A stretch of 64,000 nt of DNA from Chelativorans sp. (lineage in GTDB: Bacteria > Pseudomonadota > Alphaproteobacteria > Rhizobiales > Rhizobiaceae), in assembly GCF_031180965.1 (NCBI RefSeq), contig NZ_JAPSLH010000025.1:1-64000 (forward strand). The letters run 5' to 3'. The position numbers and the translations under genes were made by a program. How positions within the stretch are numbered: position 1 is the first letter of the stretch; every line of letters begins with the position of its first letter. Shown here piece after piece: positions 26,375 through 34,992 of the stretch. The notes under the pieces are model-generated. The model did no database searches. It worked only from the letters and a program-made list of their open reading frames with translations, and was not told where the DNA came from.

Positions 26375-28891
26375 ATGAAGAACGAGGCGCGCGCGGTCGT
26401 GATCGGAGGAGGAGTGGTCGGCGTCTCCACCCTCTATCACTTAGCCAGGAAGGGCTGGTCGGACGTCGTGCTCGTCGAGCGAAGGGAACTCACCTCGGGC
26501 TCCACCTGGCATGCCGCCGGCCTGCTGCCGCTCTTCAACCTCAGCTATTCGGTCGGCCAGATCCACAAATATTCGGTGAAGTTCTATCAGGAGCTGCAGC
26601 GCGAGACCGGCATGAATGTCGGCTTCACCAACTGCACCAATATTCGGCTCGCGCGCACAAAGGACCGTTGGGACGAGTACATGTACTACGCCGGAATCGC
26701 CGAGACGATCGGCGTGCCGGTGAACATTCTCACGCCGCAGCAGCTCAAGGAGGTCTGGCCGCTCTGCGAGACCGACGGCATTCTGGGCGCGATCCAGCAT
26801 CCGGACGACGGCTATATCCAGCCGGCGGATCTCACCCAGGCGCTGGCGAAGGGCGCGCGCGACCGCGGCGCCACCATCTATCGCAACACCACCGTGACCG
26901 GCATCGAGCAGGCGCCGGACGGGCGCTGGCTAGTCCGGACGGACAAGGGCGACATTCTCGCCGACCATGTCGTTTCCGCCACCGGGAATTTCGCCCGCAA
27001 GACTGGGCAAATGGTCGGGCTCGACGTGCCGGTGATCCCTGTCGAGCACCAGTATATCGTCACCGAGCCGCACCCGGCCATCCTCGAACGCAAGCGCCAG
27101 GGGCTGCCGGAGATGGGCGTGCTGCGCGAAAGCGATTCCTCCTGGTACATGCGCGAGGAGAATGGCGGGCTTCTGCTTGGCCCCTACGAGAAGGGCGCTC
27201 CCTGCTGCTATGTCGACGGCCCGTCCGAGGACAGCGAATACGAGCTGTTCCAGGAGGATCTGGAACGCCTGATGCCGCATATCGAGACGGCGATCGCCCG
27301 TGTGCCGGCCTTTGGCGAGGTCGGCATCAAGAAGGTCTATAACGGCGCCATCGCCTATACGCCGGATGGCTCGCCCATCATCGGCCCGGCGCCGGGCCTG
27401 AAAAATTTCTGGCTGAACGAAGGCCATTCCTTCGGCATCACGGCGGCTGGCGGCGCGGGCTGGCAGCTTGCCGAATGGATCGTCGACGGCGAGCCCACGA
27501 TCGACATGATGGGCGTCGATCCGCGCCGTTTCGGCCCCTACGCCACCGAAGGCTATCTCAAGGTGAAGAACGAGGAGGCTTACGCCAACGTCTTTACCAC
27601 CCACTACCCCGATGAGGAGCGCGCCGCGGCGCGACCCTTGAAAACCACGCCCTGTTACGGCCGCATGAAGGAACTCGGGGCGGTCTTCGGCTCCGTCTAC
27701 GGTTGGGAGCGGCCCAACTGGTTCGCCCCGAAGGGCTACGAAGTCCCCAAGGAGGAACTCGGCGTCGGCGCCGATGTGCTTTTGAAGCACAACCACGCCC
27801 CGCCGCTGGAAGACGGCCGCATCGTCGAAAAATGGTCGTTCCGCCGCTCCAACTATTTCGAGCATGTCGGCAATGAGGTGAGGAACGTCCACGAGAATGT
27901 GGGCCTGCAGGTCATGTCGGCCTTCGCCAAATGCTGGGTGAGCGGCCCGGGCGCGGAGGCCTGGCTCAACCGCATCTTCGCGAACCGCGTCCCCACAAGG
28001 GTCGGCCGGATCGCGCTCTGCCACCTCGTCACCAGGGACGGCGGCGTGCGCTCGGAATTCACCGTCTACCGGCAGCCTACGGGTTTTTATCTCGTCTCCG
28101 CCGGCGCCTACGAGGCGCACGACCATGACACGCTGAACAGGCTTCTGCCGACGGACGGCAGCGTTCGCATGTTCCCCATCACCACGAACTGGGGTGTGCT
28201 GGTGCTCGCCGGGCCAAGAAGCCGGGACGTGCTCAAAAAGCTCACGCGCGCGGACCTCTCCAACGCCGCCTTCCCGTGGCTCTCCGGCAAGCGCATCAAT
28301 GTCGGCCATGCTACCGCGCACGCGCTGCGCGTCAATTTCGTCGGCGAGCTCGGCTGGGAGCTGCACCACCCGATCGAGATGCAGAACGCGATCTTCGACA
28401 TGTTGATGCAGGCGGGGGAGGAATTCGGCATAAAGCCGTTCGGCATCCGCGCCATGAGCGCCATGGCGATCGAAAAAAGCTACCGCCTGATCCCGCGCGA
28501 GCTCTCCATCGAATATTCGGCTTGGGAGAGCGGGCTCGACCGCTTCGTCAATCTCGAGAAGGGCAATTTTCTGGGCCGCGAGGCGTTGGTCCGGCAGCGC
28601 CAACACGGGCTCAACTGGAATTTCGTCACGCTCGAGGTCCATGACGTCACCGACGCGGACGCGCGCGGCTCGGAAGCCATCTACCGGGGCGGCAGGCTTG
28701 TTGGCCGCGCCACCAGCGGCGGCTATGGTTGGCGCGTGGGAAAAAGCCTGGCGCTCGCCATGGTGCGGCCGGACTGCGCGGGGGAGGGCACGCGGCTGGA
28801 AATAAAGATCCTCGGCAAGCTCCATCCGGCCACGGTGATCGCCGAAAGCCCCTTCGATCCCGACAACAGGGCGCTGCGCGCCGACGGCTGA
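26375..28891 (+). CDS. Dimethylglycine dehydrogenase-like FAD/THF enzyme (copy 1)
   Basis: An 838-residue flavoprotein of the dimethylglycine/sarcosine dehydrogenase family, which removes N-methyl groups and passes them to tetrahydrofolate. The N-terminal FAD motif is GGGVVG (11-16); SGSTWHAAG holds His46, the expected covalent FAD attachment residue. From about 430 a linker and GcvT-type aminomethyltransferase domain follow (FVGELGWELHHP, GIRAMSAMAIEKSYR). Start ATG 26375 after TAGGAGC. The true substrate may be dimethylglycine, sarcosine or another N-methyl amino acid. A second copy is at 50176-52776. Confidence 0.9.
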   Translation: MKNEARAVVIGGGVVGVSTLYHLARKGWSDVVLVERRELTSGSTWHAAGLLPLFNLSYSVGQIHKYSVKFYQELQRETGMNVGFTNCTNIRLARTKDRWDEYMYYAGIAETIGVPVNILTPQQLKEVWPLCETDGILGAIQHPDDGYIQPADLTQALAKGARDRGATIYRNTTVTGIEQAPDGRWLVRTDKGDILADHVVSATGNFARKTGQMVGLDVPVIPVEHQYIVTEPHPAILERKRQGLPEMGVLRESDSSWYMREENGGLLLGPYEKGAPCCYVDGPSEDSEYELFQEDLERLMPHIETAIARVPAFGEVGIKKVYNGAIAYTPDGSPIIGPAPGLKNFWLNEGHSFGITAAGGAGWQLAEWIVDGEPTIDMMGVDPRRFGPYATEGYLKVKNEEAYANVFTTHYPDEERAAARPLKTTPCYGRMKELGAVFGSVYGWERPNWFAPKGYEVPKEELGVGADVLLKHNHAPPLEDGRIVEKWSFRRSNYFEHVGNEVRNVHENVGLQVMSAFAKCWVSGPGAEAWLNRIFANRVPTRVGRIALCHLVTRDGGVRSEFTVYRQPTGFYLVSAGAYEAHDHDTLNRLLPTDGSVRMFPITTNWGVLVLAGPRSRDVLKKLTRADLSNAAFPWLSGKRINVGHATAHALRVNFVGELGWELHHPIEMQNAIFDMLMQAGEEFGIKPFGIRAMSAMAIEKSYRLIPRELSIEYSAWESGLDRFVNLEKGNFLGREALVRQRQHGLNWNFVTLEVHDVTDADARGSEAIYRGGRLVGRATSGGYGWRVGKSLALAMVRPDCAGEGTRLEIKILGKLHPATVIAESPFDPDNRALRADG

Positions 28892-28994
28892 GGCGGCGGG
28901 CGCATGCGCCTTTCGGACATCGCGGAAATGTGAACGGGGCGCGGGAAATTTTCGCGCTCCGCCAATTGCCGGCGTCCGCGCCTGACGTAGATTC

Positions 28995-29831
28995 ATGCGC
29001 ATGTCCGCGGACCGACAATGGCCTTGGCTGCTTTTCGGCGCTCTTGCCGCGCTGCCGATCATGTTGGAGTATTCTCCGGCACGAGCGCAGGAGGAGGTCG
29101 ATGTCGAACTGGCGCTTGCCGTCGACGTATCCCTCTCCATGTCTCCCGGCGAGTTGGACATCCAACGCCAGGGTTACGCCTCGGCTCTTACCCATGAGAG
29201 CGTGGTGGACGCCATTCAAAGCGGTGTGCACGGCCGCATCGCGCTCACCTATTACGAATGGGCCGGCGATTTCTCGCAGCGCGTGCTGGTCCCTTGGACC
29301 ATCATTGCCACGGCCGAGGATGCGGCGCGGGTGGCGGAAATGCTGACGGCCAGCCCGTCGCAGAGCGCCAGGCGCACATCCATATCCGGCGCCATCGATT
29401 TTGCTGCCGACCTCTTCGCCGAAAGCGGTTATCGGGGGCTGCGCCGGGTGCTCGACATTTCCGGCGACGGCCCGAACAATCAGGGCAGGCCGGTGACGGA
29501 AGCGCGCGATGCGCTGGTTGCGGCCGGCATCACCATCAACGGGCTGCCGCTTGTGACAAATGACGGCTTTACCACCTCCTATGACGTCTCTGATCTCGAC
29601 ATCTACTACACCAATTGCGTGATCGGCGGCCCCGGCGCCTTCATGATCCCGGTCAATGACTGGGACCAGTTCGCGGAAGCCGTGCGGCGCAAGCTGGTGA
29701 TCGAGCTGGCGGACCGCCGGCCGGATCAGGACCGTCCAGCGGTCATGCTGGCGCAGGCCGCCCCCGCCTATGACTGCCTCGTAGGCGAGAAGATGTGGCG
29801 CAACCGCTCCTGGATGTGGCAGGAAAGATAG
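28995..29831 (+). CDS. DUF1194 family secreted von Willebrand A-like protein
   Basis: A 278-residue protein with an N-terminal signal or anchor sequence (residues about 9-31, ending PARAQ) followed by a vWA-like DUF1194 domain. The MIDAS-type metal motif DVSLSM (44-49) fits DxSxS, and RRTSISGAIDFAADLF and DISGDGPNN continue the fold. Function unknown; probably periplasmic metal-dependent adhesion or assembly. Two start codons, 28995 and 29001, are equally possible and the ribosome site is weak. It converges on the GlxA-type regulator with 5 bases between stops. Confidence 0.85.
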   Translation: MRMSADRQWPWLLFGALAALPIMLEYSPARAQEEVDVELALAVDVSLSMSPGELDIQRQGYASALTHESVVDAIQSGVHGRIALTYYEWAGDFSQRVLVPWTIIATAEDAARVAEMLTASPSQSARRTSISGAIDFAADLFAESGYRGLRRVLDISGDGPNNQGRPVTEARDALVAAGITINGLPLVTNDGFTTSYDVSDLDIYYTNCVIGGPGAFMIPVNDWDQFAEAVRRKLVIELADRRPDQDRPAVMLAQAAPAYDCLVGEKMWRNRSWMWQER

Positions 29832-29836
29832 GCGGC

Positions 29837-30835
29837 TCAGGCCGCCATCAGCTGCTTGCGGTCGTGCCGCTCCTGCTGCGGGGAGCGGGCATAGACCTCG
29901 CGATAGCATTTGGAGAAATGCGAGGCCGAGACGAAGCCGCAGGCAACCGCCACCTCCACGACCGGCATGGTGGACTGGATCAGCAGGTGCCGCGCACGAT
30001 CGAGGCGGATCTCAAGATAGTACCGCGCCGGGGAGCGGCCCATCTCCTGCCGGAAGAGCCGCTCGATCTGCCGGCGTGAAAGCCCTACTCTTGCGGCAAT
30101 CTCCACCAGCGAAAGCGGCTCGGACAGGTTCGCCTCCATTAGCTCGATGATCGTGAGCACCTTCGAGTTCTGCACGCCGAGACGCGCGCGCAGCGGCAGC
30201 CGCTGCCGGTCCGAGGGGCTCCTCACCCGGTCTGTCAGCATCTGCTCGCAGACGCGGTTGACGAGGTTTTCGTCGAAATCCTCGCCGATCAGGCGGAACA
30301 TCATGTCCATCGCCGCGGTGCCGCCGGCGCAGGTATAGATATTGGTATCGATCTCGAAGAGATCGGCGAAGACATTGGCCTTGGGGAAAGTCTCGGCGAA
30401 ACCCGGCAGATTCTCCCAATGGATCGCGCAGCGTTTGTTGGCGAGCAGCCCCGCGGCGGCCAGGATATGCGCGCCGGTGCACAGGCCGCCCAGCGCCACG
30501 CCGCGGTGATATTCCTCGCGCAGCCAGGCGAAGACGGTCTTGTTGCTGTAGGATTCGACATTCAACCCGCTGCAGACGATCAGCATTGTCGGGCGGTCGC
30601 TGCCGATCATCTTCTGCCGTTCCTCTGCGAGCGAGGAGTCGACGGCGAGCTCGACACCGTTCGAAGCGCGCACCGGCCTGCCGTCGACGCTCGCCAGCCG
30701 CCAACGATAGGCTTCGTAGCCCAGCATCCGGTTGGCCGAGCGCAGCGGCTCCAGCGCCGTCGCGAAGGCTACCATGGTGAAATCGGGGACGAGGAAGAAA
30801 ACCAGTGACCGCTTGAGCTGCCCTTCGCTCTTCAT
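29837..30835 (-). CDS. GlxA/GbdR-type AraC family transcriptional regulator
   Basis: A 332-residue regulator with an N-terminal DJ-1/PfpI-like sensor domain (FFLVPDFTMVAFATALEPLRSANR; the nucleophile-elbow-like GLCTGAH near 122) and a C-terminal AraC double helix-turn-helix (LVEIAARVGLSRRQIERLFRQEMGRSP, VACGFVSASHFSKCYR). This arrangement is that of GbdR, the glycine-betaine/dimethylglycine-responsive activator of Pseudomonas, and its position 1 kb from a dimethylglycine-dehydrogenase-like gene supports a similar role. Start ATG 30835 after GAGAGGCGG was preferred to an in-frame TTG at 30886. Confidence 0.85.
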   Translation of the reverse strand: MKSEGQLKRSLVFFLVPDFTMVAFATALEPLRSANRMLGYEAYRWRLASVDGRPVRASNGVELAVDSSLAEERQKMIGSDRPTMLIVCSGLNVESYSNKTVFAWLREEYHRGVALGGLCTGAHILAAAGLLANKRCAIHWENLPGFAETFPKANVFADLFEIDTNIYTCAGGTAAMDMMFRLIGEDFDENLVNRVCEQMLTDRVRSPSDRQRLPLRARLGVQNSKVLTIIELMEANLSEPLSLVEIAARVGLSRRQIERLFRQEMGRSPARYYLEIRLDRARHLLIQSTMPVVEVAVACGFVSASHFSKCYREVYARSPQQERHDRKQLMAA

Positions 30836-31334
30836 GCCCGCCTCTCGCGGGTTCGTGCCCGCCGAATAGATGTCGCTAACGGACAAGCCCTCGCGCGAAA
30901 AGCCTTGCCTGTCAACGGGGAGCGGCGGCGCAGACAGAAAATTTTCCGCAGGGTCGAAGGGAGGCCGCGTTGCTGCGCCGGTCAGCGCACGAGCACGCCG
31001 ACGCGCAGGGCGGCAAGGGCTCCGGTCTCTCCGGGCATGGCCCGATGCAAGCGTTCCCGTTCGCGGGTCCGCTGCCCACGGGCCGTGTGCACGGTGCGGA
31101 AGAATTGGAGGAATTTCATCTTACACCTGCGGGTGATGGCGGCGCCGCGGATCCTTCGCGGTCGCAGGCCCGGCGCTTCTAGCTCAGCCGCCTGGCCGCG
31201 GCAGCCGCAAATCCGAAGCGCCCCTTAGGAAAAGCGACATGGCGGAGCGCTTGCACGCCCGACTGCCGCGATGCCGCCTCGGATTTCCGCCGACGCGGCT
31301 CGCGCGCATCTGACAGTAGGCCATCCCGGCGCCT
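30836..31334. other. About 500 bases with no confident gene
   Basis: Between the GlxA-type start and the DUF1127 stop I see no well-supported protein gene. It should hold the GlxA-type promoter at its left end. One weak short frame (30982-31119, minus) is listed separately. No clear hairpin terminator or RNA gene was recognised. Confidence 0.5.
30982..31119 (-). CDS. Possible 45-residue hypothetical protein
   Basis: A short frame starting ATG 31119 with CAGGTG six bases upstream. The product begins MKFLQFFRTVHTARGQRTR and is arginine-rich with a hydrophobic end. It resembles no family I can name; its start is loosely like small DUF1127-type proteins. It may be chance in G+C-rich DNA, so treat as tentative. 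Confidence 0.22.
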   Translation of the reverse strand: MKFLQFFRTVHTARGQRTRERERLHRAMPGETGALAALRVGVLVR

Positions 31335-31535
31335 TCAGCGTGGCTGCCAGGTCGGCTCCAGCTCCGGCGTGATAACGCGCGGTGCGCTGCGCGAGGATGT
31401 CCGGTTGCCGCTTGGCCACCCGATATCCTTCTGGATTTCCGGCGGCAGGCTGGAGATGTAGCGCTCGGTGCGGCGGCGCCTCCAAGCGGCGGCGCGACGT
31501 TGCAGATAGTCGGTCAGGGAATGGTGAATGAACAT
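31335..31535 (-). CDS. DUF1127-like small protein
   Basis: A 66-residue protein whose middle, RRRRTERYISSLPPEIQKDIGWP (in part), matches the DUF1127 pattern (R-x-L-x-x-L-x-x-x-x-L-x-D-I-G). Such arginine-rich small proteins are abundant in rhizobia, and some affect phosphate or RNA metabolism. The start ATG 31535 is fixed by two perfect tandem Shine-Dalgarno sequences. Divergent from a LysR regulator, which is a common arrangement for this family. Confidence 0.72.
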   Translation of the reverse strand: MFIHHSLTDYLQRRAAAWRRRRTERYISSLPPEIQKDIGWPSGNRTSSRSAPRVITPELEPTWQPR

Positions 31536-31557
31536 GGTTACCTCCTGGTTACCTCCT
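31536..31557 (-). promoter_or_regulatory. Tandemly duplicated Shine-Dalgarno sequence
   Basis: The 11-base unit GGTTACCTCCT occurs twice in direct repeat (31536-31546, 31547-31557) and begins a third time. On the minus strand each unit supplies a perfect AGGAGGT; the nearer one is 5 bases and the farther 16 bases from the DUF1127 start codon. Confidence 0.8.
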
Positions 31558-31627
31558 GGTTCTGCCGGCTTCACCGGCCTCTCACCATTGACTATGGGTC
31601 CGACTTGGTGTTCAATCAAACGCAATG

Positions 31628-31648
31628 ATCTGATCCTTTTCTTCAGAT
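31628..31648. promoter_or_regulatory. Candidate LysR operator
   Basis: ATCTGA (31628-31633), nine bases, TCAGAT (31643-31648): a perfect dyad 16 bases upstream of the LysR start, in the region shared with the DUF1127 gene. The spacing suits a LysR-type recognition site. Confidence 0.4.
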
Positions 31649-31664
31649 AAATTGAAGGCTCGTC

Positions 31665-32564
31665 ATGAACGCACCTCTGAACCACCCGCTGCCGCTGCTC
31701 GAGCTGGATGTGCTGCGCACCTTCGTCGCGATCGCCGAGACGGGCAGCTTTACCGCCGCCTCAAACTCGGTGTTCCGCACGCCCTCGGCGGTCTCTATGC
31801 AGATCAAGAAGCTGGAGGACCAGCTCGGCCGGCCCGTCTTCGTGCGCGACGCCCGTTCGGTCACGCTCACCTCGGACGGGGAGATGCTTCTGACCTATGC
31901 GCGGCGGCTGCTGGCGCTTAACCGCGAAGCGGTTTCCAAATTCGTCATGCCCGATATCAGCGGCGTGGTGCGGCTCGGCTCGCCGGACGATTTCGGCGAG
32001 CGCGTGCTGCCAAGTGTCCTGAAGCGCTTCGCACAGACACATCCGGCCATCGCGGTCGACGTCGTCATTGACCAGAGCGCCAATCTGAGGAAGCGCATGG
32101 CTGCGCGGCAGCTCGACATCACGCTGATGACCTGCACGGAGGACCTCACCCATCCGGGGGTGGAAATCCTCCTCACCGAGCCCATTGTCTGGGCGGGGGC
32201 CAAGGGCGGATGTGCCTATATGCGCGAGCCGCTCCCCGTCTCCCTGTGGGAGGAGGGCTGCGCATGGCGCGCGGCGGCGGTGAAGGCGCTCGGCAGTCTG
32301 GGACGCGGATACCGCATCGCCTATATGAGCGCGCATACGGCGGGGCAGCGGGCGGCAATCCTCGCCGACCTTGCCATCGCGCCGCTGCCCAAATCCTTCA
32401 TTGCCGACGACCTGGTGGAACTCGGGGCGAAGGACGGTCTGCCGGAGCTCGGCAATTACCGCATCGGCATGGCCGTGGCGACGGACGCGTCCGCGCCTGT
32501 GAAGGCGGCTGCCGACCATATCCGGGCGGCTTTCGATATGTTCAACGAAACCGGCCGGTTCTAG
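31665..32564 (+). CDS. LysR family transcriptional regulator
   Basis: A 299-residue LysR-type regulator. The N-terminal winged helix-turn-helix reads LDVLRTFVAIAETGSFTAASNSVFRTPSAVSMQIKKLE (in pieces; about 14-52), and the remainder is the periplasmic-binding-protein-like effector domain beginning ISGVVRLGSPDDFGERVLPSVL. The wording is close to the LrhA-like subgroup of rhizobia. Divergent from the DUF1127-like gene, with a dyad in the shared promoter region. The effector is unknown. Confidence 0.9.
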   Translation: MNAPLNHPLPLLELDVLRTFVAIAETGSFTAASNSVFRTPSAVSMQIKKLEDQLGRPVFVRDARSVTLTSDGEMLLTYARRLLALNREAVSKFVMPDISGVVRLGSPDDFGERVLPSVLKRFAQTHPAIAVDVVIDQSANLRKRMAARQLDITLMTCTEDLTHPGVEILLTEPIVWAGAKGGCAYMREPLPVSLWEEGCAWRAAAVKALGSLGRGYRIAYMSAHTAGQRAAILADLAIAPLPKSFIADDLVELGAKDGLPELGNYRIGMAVATDASAPVKAAADHIRAAFDMFNETGRF

Positions 32565-32686
32565 CCCGCAGGAACCATCCCGCCGCGGCGCGAATTATCA
32601 GGGCGGCCCTGGGCCGTCCCTGTGGTTTGCACGTCAGGCGGTCCAGAATGAATGGCCGGGTTTCCGCGCCTGAGGGAGGGGCGGCC

Positions 32687-33604
32687 ATGCAGCGTGCACA
32701 TCGCCATACGATTGCCGGCATTTCCCTTTCCAATCCGGACAAGGTTCTGTTCGATGCGCAGGGCCTGACGAAGGCGGACATCGCCCGGCACTATCTGCGT
32801 GTAGCCGACCGCATGTTGCCTGCCGTGAAGAAGCGCCTGGTCAGCCTCGTGCGGTGCCCGGACGGCCGCAGCAAGGAATGCTTTTTCCAGAAGCACGCGG
32901 GAAGGGGATTTCCCACTGCGGTGAAGCGGCAGGAGATCACCGAGAAGGACGGCGACAAGGCCGAATATCTCTATATCAGCGACCTCAAGGGAATCGTCGC
33001 CGGCGTGCAGATGAACACGCTCGAGTTCCATATTTGGGGCTCGCGCATCGATTCGCTGGAAAAGCCCGACCGCCTTGTCTTCGATCTCGACCCAGACGAG
33101 GGACTGAATTTCACGGATGTGAAGCGGGCATGCCTTGACCTGCGCGACCGCCTGGAAAAGCTCGGTCTAAAGACCCTGCCGATGGTGACGGGCGGGAAGG
33201 GTGTGCATGTGATCGCGCCGCTCTCCCGCCGCGCCGAGTGGCCGGACGTTAACGCTTTTGCGCGCGCGATCGCGCGCCGGCTCGGCGAGGAGGAGCCGGA
33301 GCGCTTCCTCGCGCAGGCCTCCAAGGCCAAGCGCAAGGACCGCATCTTCATCGACTGGCTGCGCAACGAACGCGGGGCGACGGCGATCGCTCCTTATTCG
33401 ACGCGGGCGCGGCAGGGGGCTCCCATCGCGACGCCCGTCTCCTGGGAGGAATTGGAGCGGCTCGATGCGGCCAACACCTTTCGCATCGGCGACATGGAGG
33501 CCAGGATGCAGCAGCCCGATCCCTGGGCGCAGGCGGCCACCTGGCGGCAGGCGATCACCACGTCCATGCTGAAATCCGTCGGAGCCGATCCCTCCGATGG
33601 CTGA
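32687..33604 (+). CDS. Standalone LigD-type polymerase/primase domain protein
   Basis: A 305-residue protein matching the polymerase domain of bacterial LigD (archaeo-eukaryotic primase fold) used in non-homologous end joining. The catalytic motif FDLDPDEG (near 133), TGGKGVHV (near 169) and the late segment FIDWLRNERGATAIAPYSTRAR are present. No ligase or nuclease domain is attached and no Ku gene is nearby. I chose ATG 32687 after GAGGGAGGGG; ATG 32648 is in frame but lacks a good ribosome site. Overlaps the next gene by 8 bases. Confidence 0.88.
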   Translation: MQRAHRHTIAGISLSNPDKVLFDAQGLTKADIARHYLRVADRMLPAVKKRLVSLVRCPDGRSKECFFQKHAGRGFPTAVKRQEITEKDGDKAEYLYISDLKGIVAGVQMNTLEFHIWGSRIDSLEKPDRLVFDLDPDEGLNFTDVKRACLDLRDRLEKLGLKTLPMVTGGKGVHVIAPLSRRAEWPDVNAFARAIARRLGEEEPERFLAQASKAKRKDRIFIDWLRNERGATAIAPYSTRARQGAPIATPVSWEELERLDAANTFRIGDMEARMQQPDPWAQAATWRQAITTSMLKSVGADPSDG

Positions 33605-34499
33605 TTCTCGGCCGCAAGCGGGCCGGGAGCCCTCCTTCTTCGAGGATTTCGCCCTCGAATTCCTCGATCTGCCGGAGGCGCGGGTGCGGGTTCGGCACTA
33701 CGGTTCCGGCCCGCCCGTGCTGCTTCTGCACGGCCATCCGCGCACGCACACGACTTGGTGGCGCGTGGCCCCGAAGTTGGCGCGCACTCATACGGTCGTC
33801 TGCCCCGACCTGCGCGGCTTCGGCCAGTCCTCCAAGCCGGCCGATACGCCCGATCACCGTCACTCCTCCAAGCGCGCCAAGGCGGGTGATTGCGTCGCGC
33901 TGATGAAGCATCTCGGCTTTGAGCGCTTTGCCATCGTCGGCCATGACCGCGGCTCCTACACGGCCTTCCGCGCGGCAATGGATTTCCCCGACGAGGTCTC
34001 GAAGCTCGTCATCCTCGACGGAGTGCCGATCCTCGAAGCGCTGGAGCGCTGCGACGCGCGCTTCGCCACGGAATGGTGGCACTGGTTCTTCTTCGGCCAG
34101 CCGGAAAAGCCCGAACGCGCCATCCTTGCTGATCCAGACCGCTGGTATAGCGGCTCCCCGGAGAAGATGGGGGAGCGGAACTATGCCGACTTCTGCGCCG
34201 CGATCCACGATCCGGAAACAGTACACGGCATGATCGAGGATTATCGCGCGGGGCTCGGCATCGATCGCGCCCATGACGAGGCGGACCGCGCCGCCGGCCG
34301 AACGGTCCAATGCCCGACCATGGTCCTGTGGTCATTGCGCGATGATCTCGAGCAGCTCTATGGCGACGTGCTCGCCGTCTGGCGCCCCTGGGCGCCGAAC
34401 CTGACCGGCCACGGCATCGACAGCGGACACCATGTGGCGGAAGAGGCGCCCGACACGCTCGCGGAGGTACTGCTGCGCTTCCTCGGCTCCACACCGTAG
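33597..34499 (+). CDS. Alpha/beta hydrolase, haloacetate dehalogenase-like
   Basis: A 300-residue alpha/beta hydrolase. It has the oxyanion motif HGHPRT (about 45-50), the nucleophile elbow VGHDRGS where Asp (about 119) replaces the Ser of esterases, and HWFFFGQP with the Trp expected to bind halide. The catalytic His is in SGHHVAEEAP near the C-terminus. These are the features of fluoroacetate/haloacetate dehalogenases and of some epoxide hydrolases. Start overlaps the LigD-pol gene by 8 bases, so the two are co-transcribed. Confidence 0.85.
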   Translation: MADSRPQAGREPSFFEDFALEFLDLPEARVRVRHYGSGPPVLLLHGHPRTHTTWWRVAPKLARTHTVVCPDLRGFGQSSKPADTPDHRHSSKRAKAGDCVALMKHLGFERFAIVGHDRGSYTAFRAAMDFPDEVSKLVILDGVPILEALERCDARFATEWWHWFFFGQPEKPERAILADPDRWYSGSPEKMGERNYADFCAAIHDPETVHGMIEDYRAGLGIDRAHDEADRAAGRTVQCPTMVLWSLRDDLEQLYGDVLAVWRPWAPNLTGHGIDSGHHVAEEAPDTLAEVLLRFLGSTP

Positions 34500-34534
34500 T
34501 CAGGCGAAACTCCGGTGGCCCGCCGCGGGCCGGC

Positions 34535-34900
34535 CTATCGAGTTTTCCGGAACGCCGCGCGCGCCTCCTCCACCCGGCTCCGGTTGCGGACGGCCCAAGC
34601 CCCTAAAGCTTCCAGCGGCTCCAGCAAGTCCAAGCCGAGTTCCGTCAGCTCGTAGTCGACCCGGGGCGGCAGGGTAGGGGTAACCACCCGCCGCACGAAG
34701 CCATCCTCCTCCAGGCTGCGCAATGTCGTCGTCAGCATCTTCTGGCTGACATCCCCGATCTCGCGCTTCAGGTCGGAAAAGCGCATTGGCCCTTTGCTCA
34801 GCCGAGTGACGATCATGACCGACCATTTGCTGGCAATGCGGGCCAGAAGCTCCTTCACCGGGCCGCAATCCACTCCTCTGTGCGTGATCGGCAGTTCCAT
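34535..34900 (-). CDS. HxlR family transcriptional regulator
   Basis: A 121-residue winged-helix regulator with the HxlR pattern CGPVKELLARIASKWSVMIV, RFSDLKREIGDVSQKMLTTTLRSLEEDGFV and a YELTELG wing. Cys near residue 13 is the usual redox- or aldehyde-sensing position. Start ATG 34900 after GGAGGC. It faces the divergent SDR-like gene across 92 bases, the common HxlR-target layout. Confidence 0.92.
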   Translation of the reverse strand: MELPITHRGVDCGPVKELLARIASKWSVMIVTRLSKGPMRFSDLKREIGDVSQKMLTTTLRSLEEDGFVRRVVTPTLPPRVDYELTELGLDLLEPLEALGAWAVRNRSRVEEARAAFRKTR

Positions 34901-34932
34901 GAATGTGCCTCCGGTATGAAAAAAGTGCCTTC

Positions 34933-34960
34933 TTGCGTGCCGTACGGGTACGTCTATCTT
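34933..34960 (+). promoter_or_regulatory. Candidate sigma-70 promoter with HxlR operator in its spacer
   Basis: TTGCGT (34933-34938), 16 bases, TATCTT (34955-34960), directed at the SDR-like gene. Inside the spacer CGTAC and GTACG (34941-34945, 34948-34952) form a dyad, so HxlR binding would block the promoter. Motif-based inference. Confidence 0.4.
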
Positions 34961-34992
34961 ATGTTGGTCTCTAATGGAAACCAAGGTCTCGG

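Noticed and set aside
26930-29161. A very long open frame on the minus strand opposite the dimethylglycine-dehydrogenase-like gene
   Set aside because: Compositional shadow of G+C-rich coding DNA; the protein has no recognisable domain, while the plus-strand frame has complete family motifs.
32687-33604. Complete NHEJ locus
   Set aside because: Only the polymerase domain is present; no Ku or ATP-dependent ligase gene in the window.
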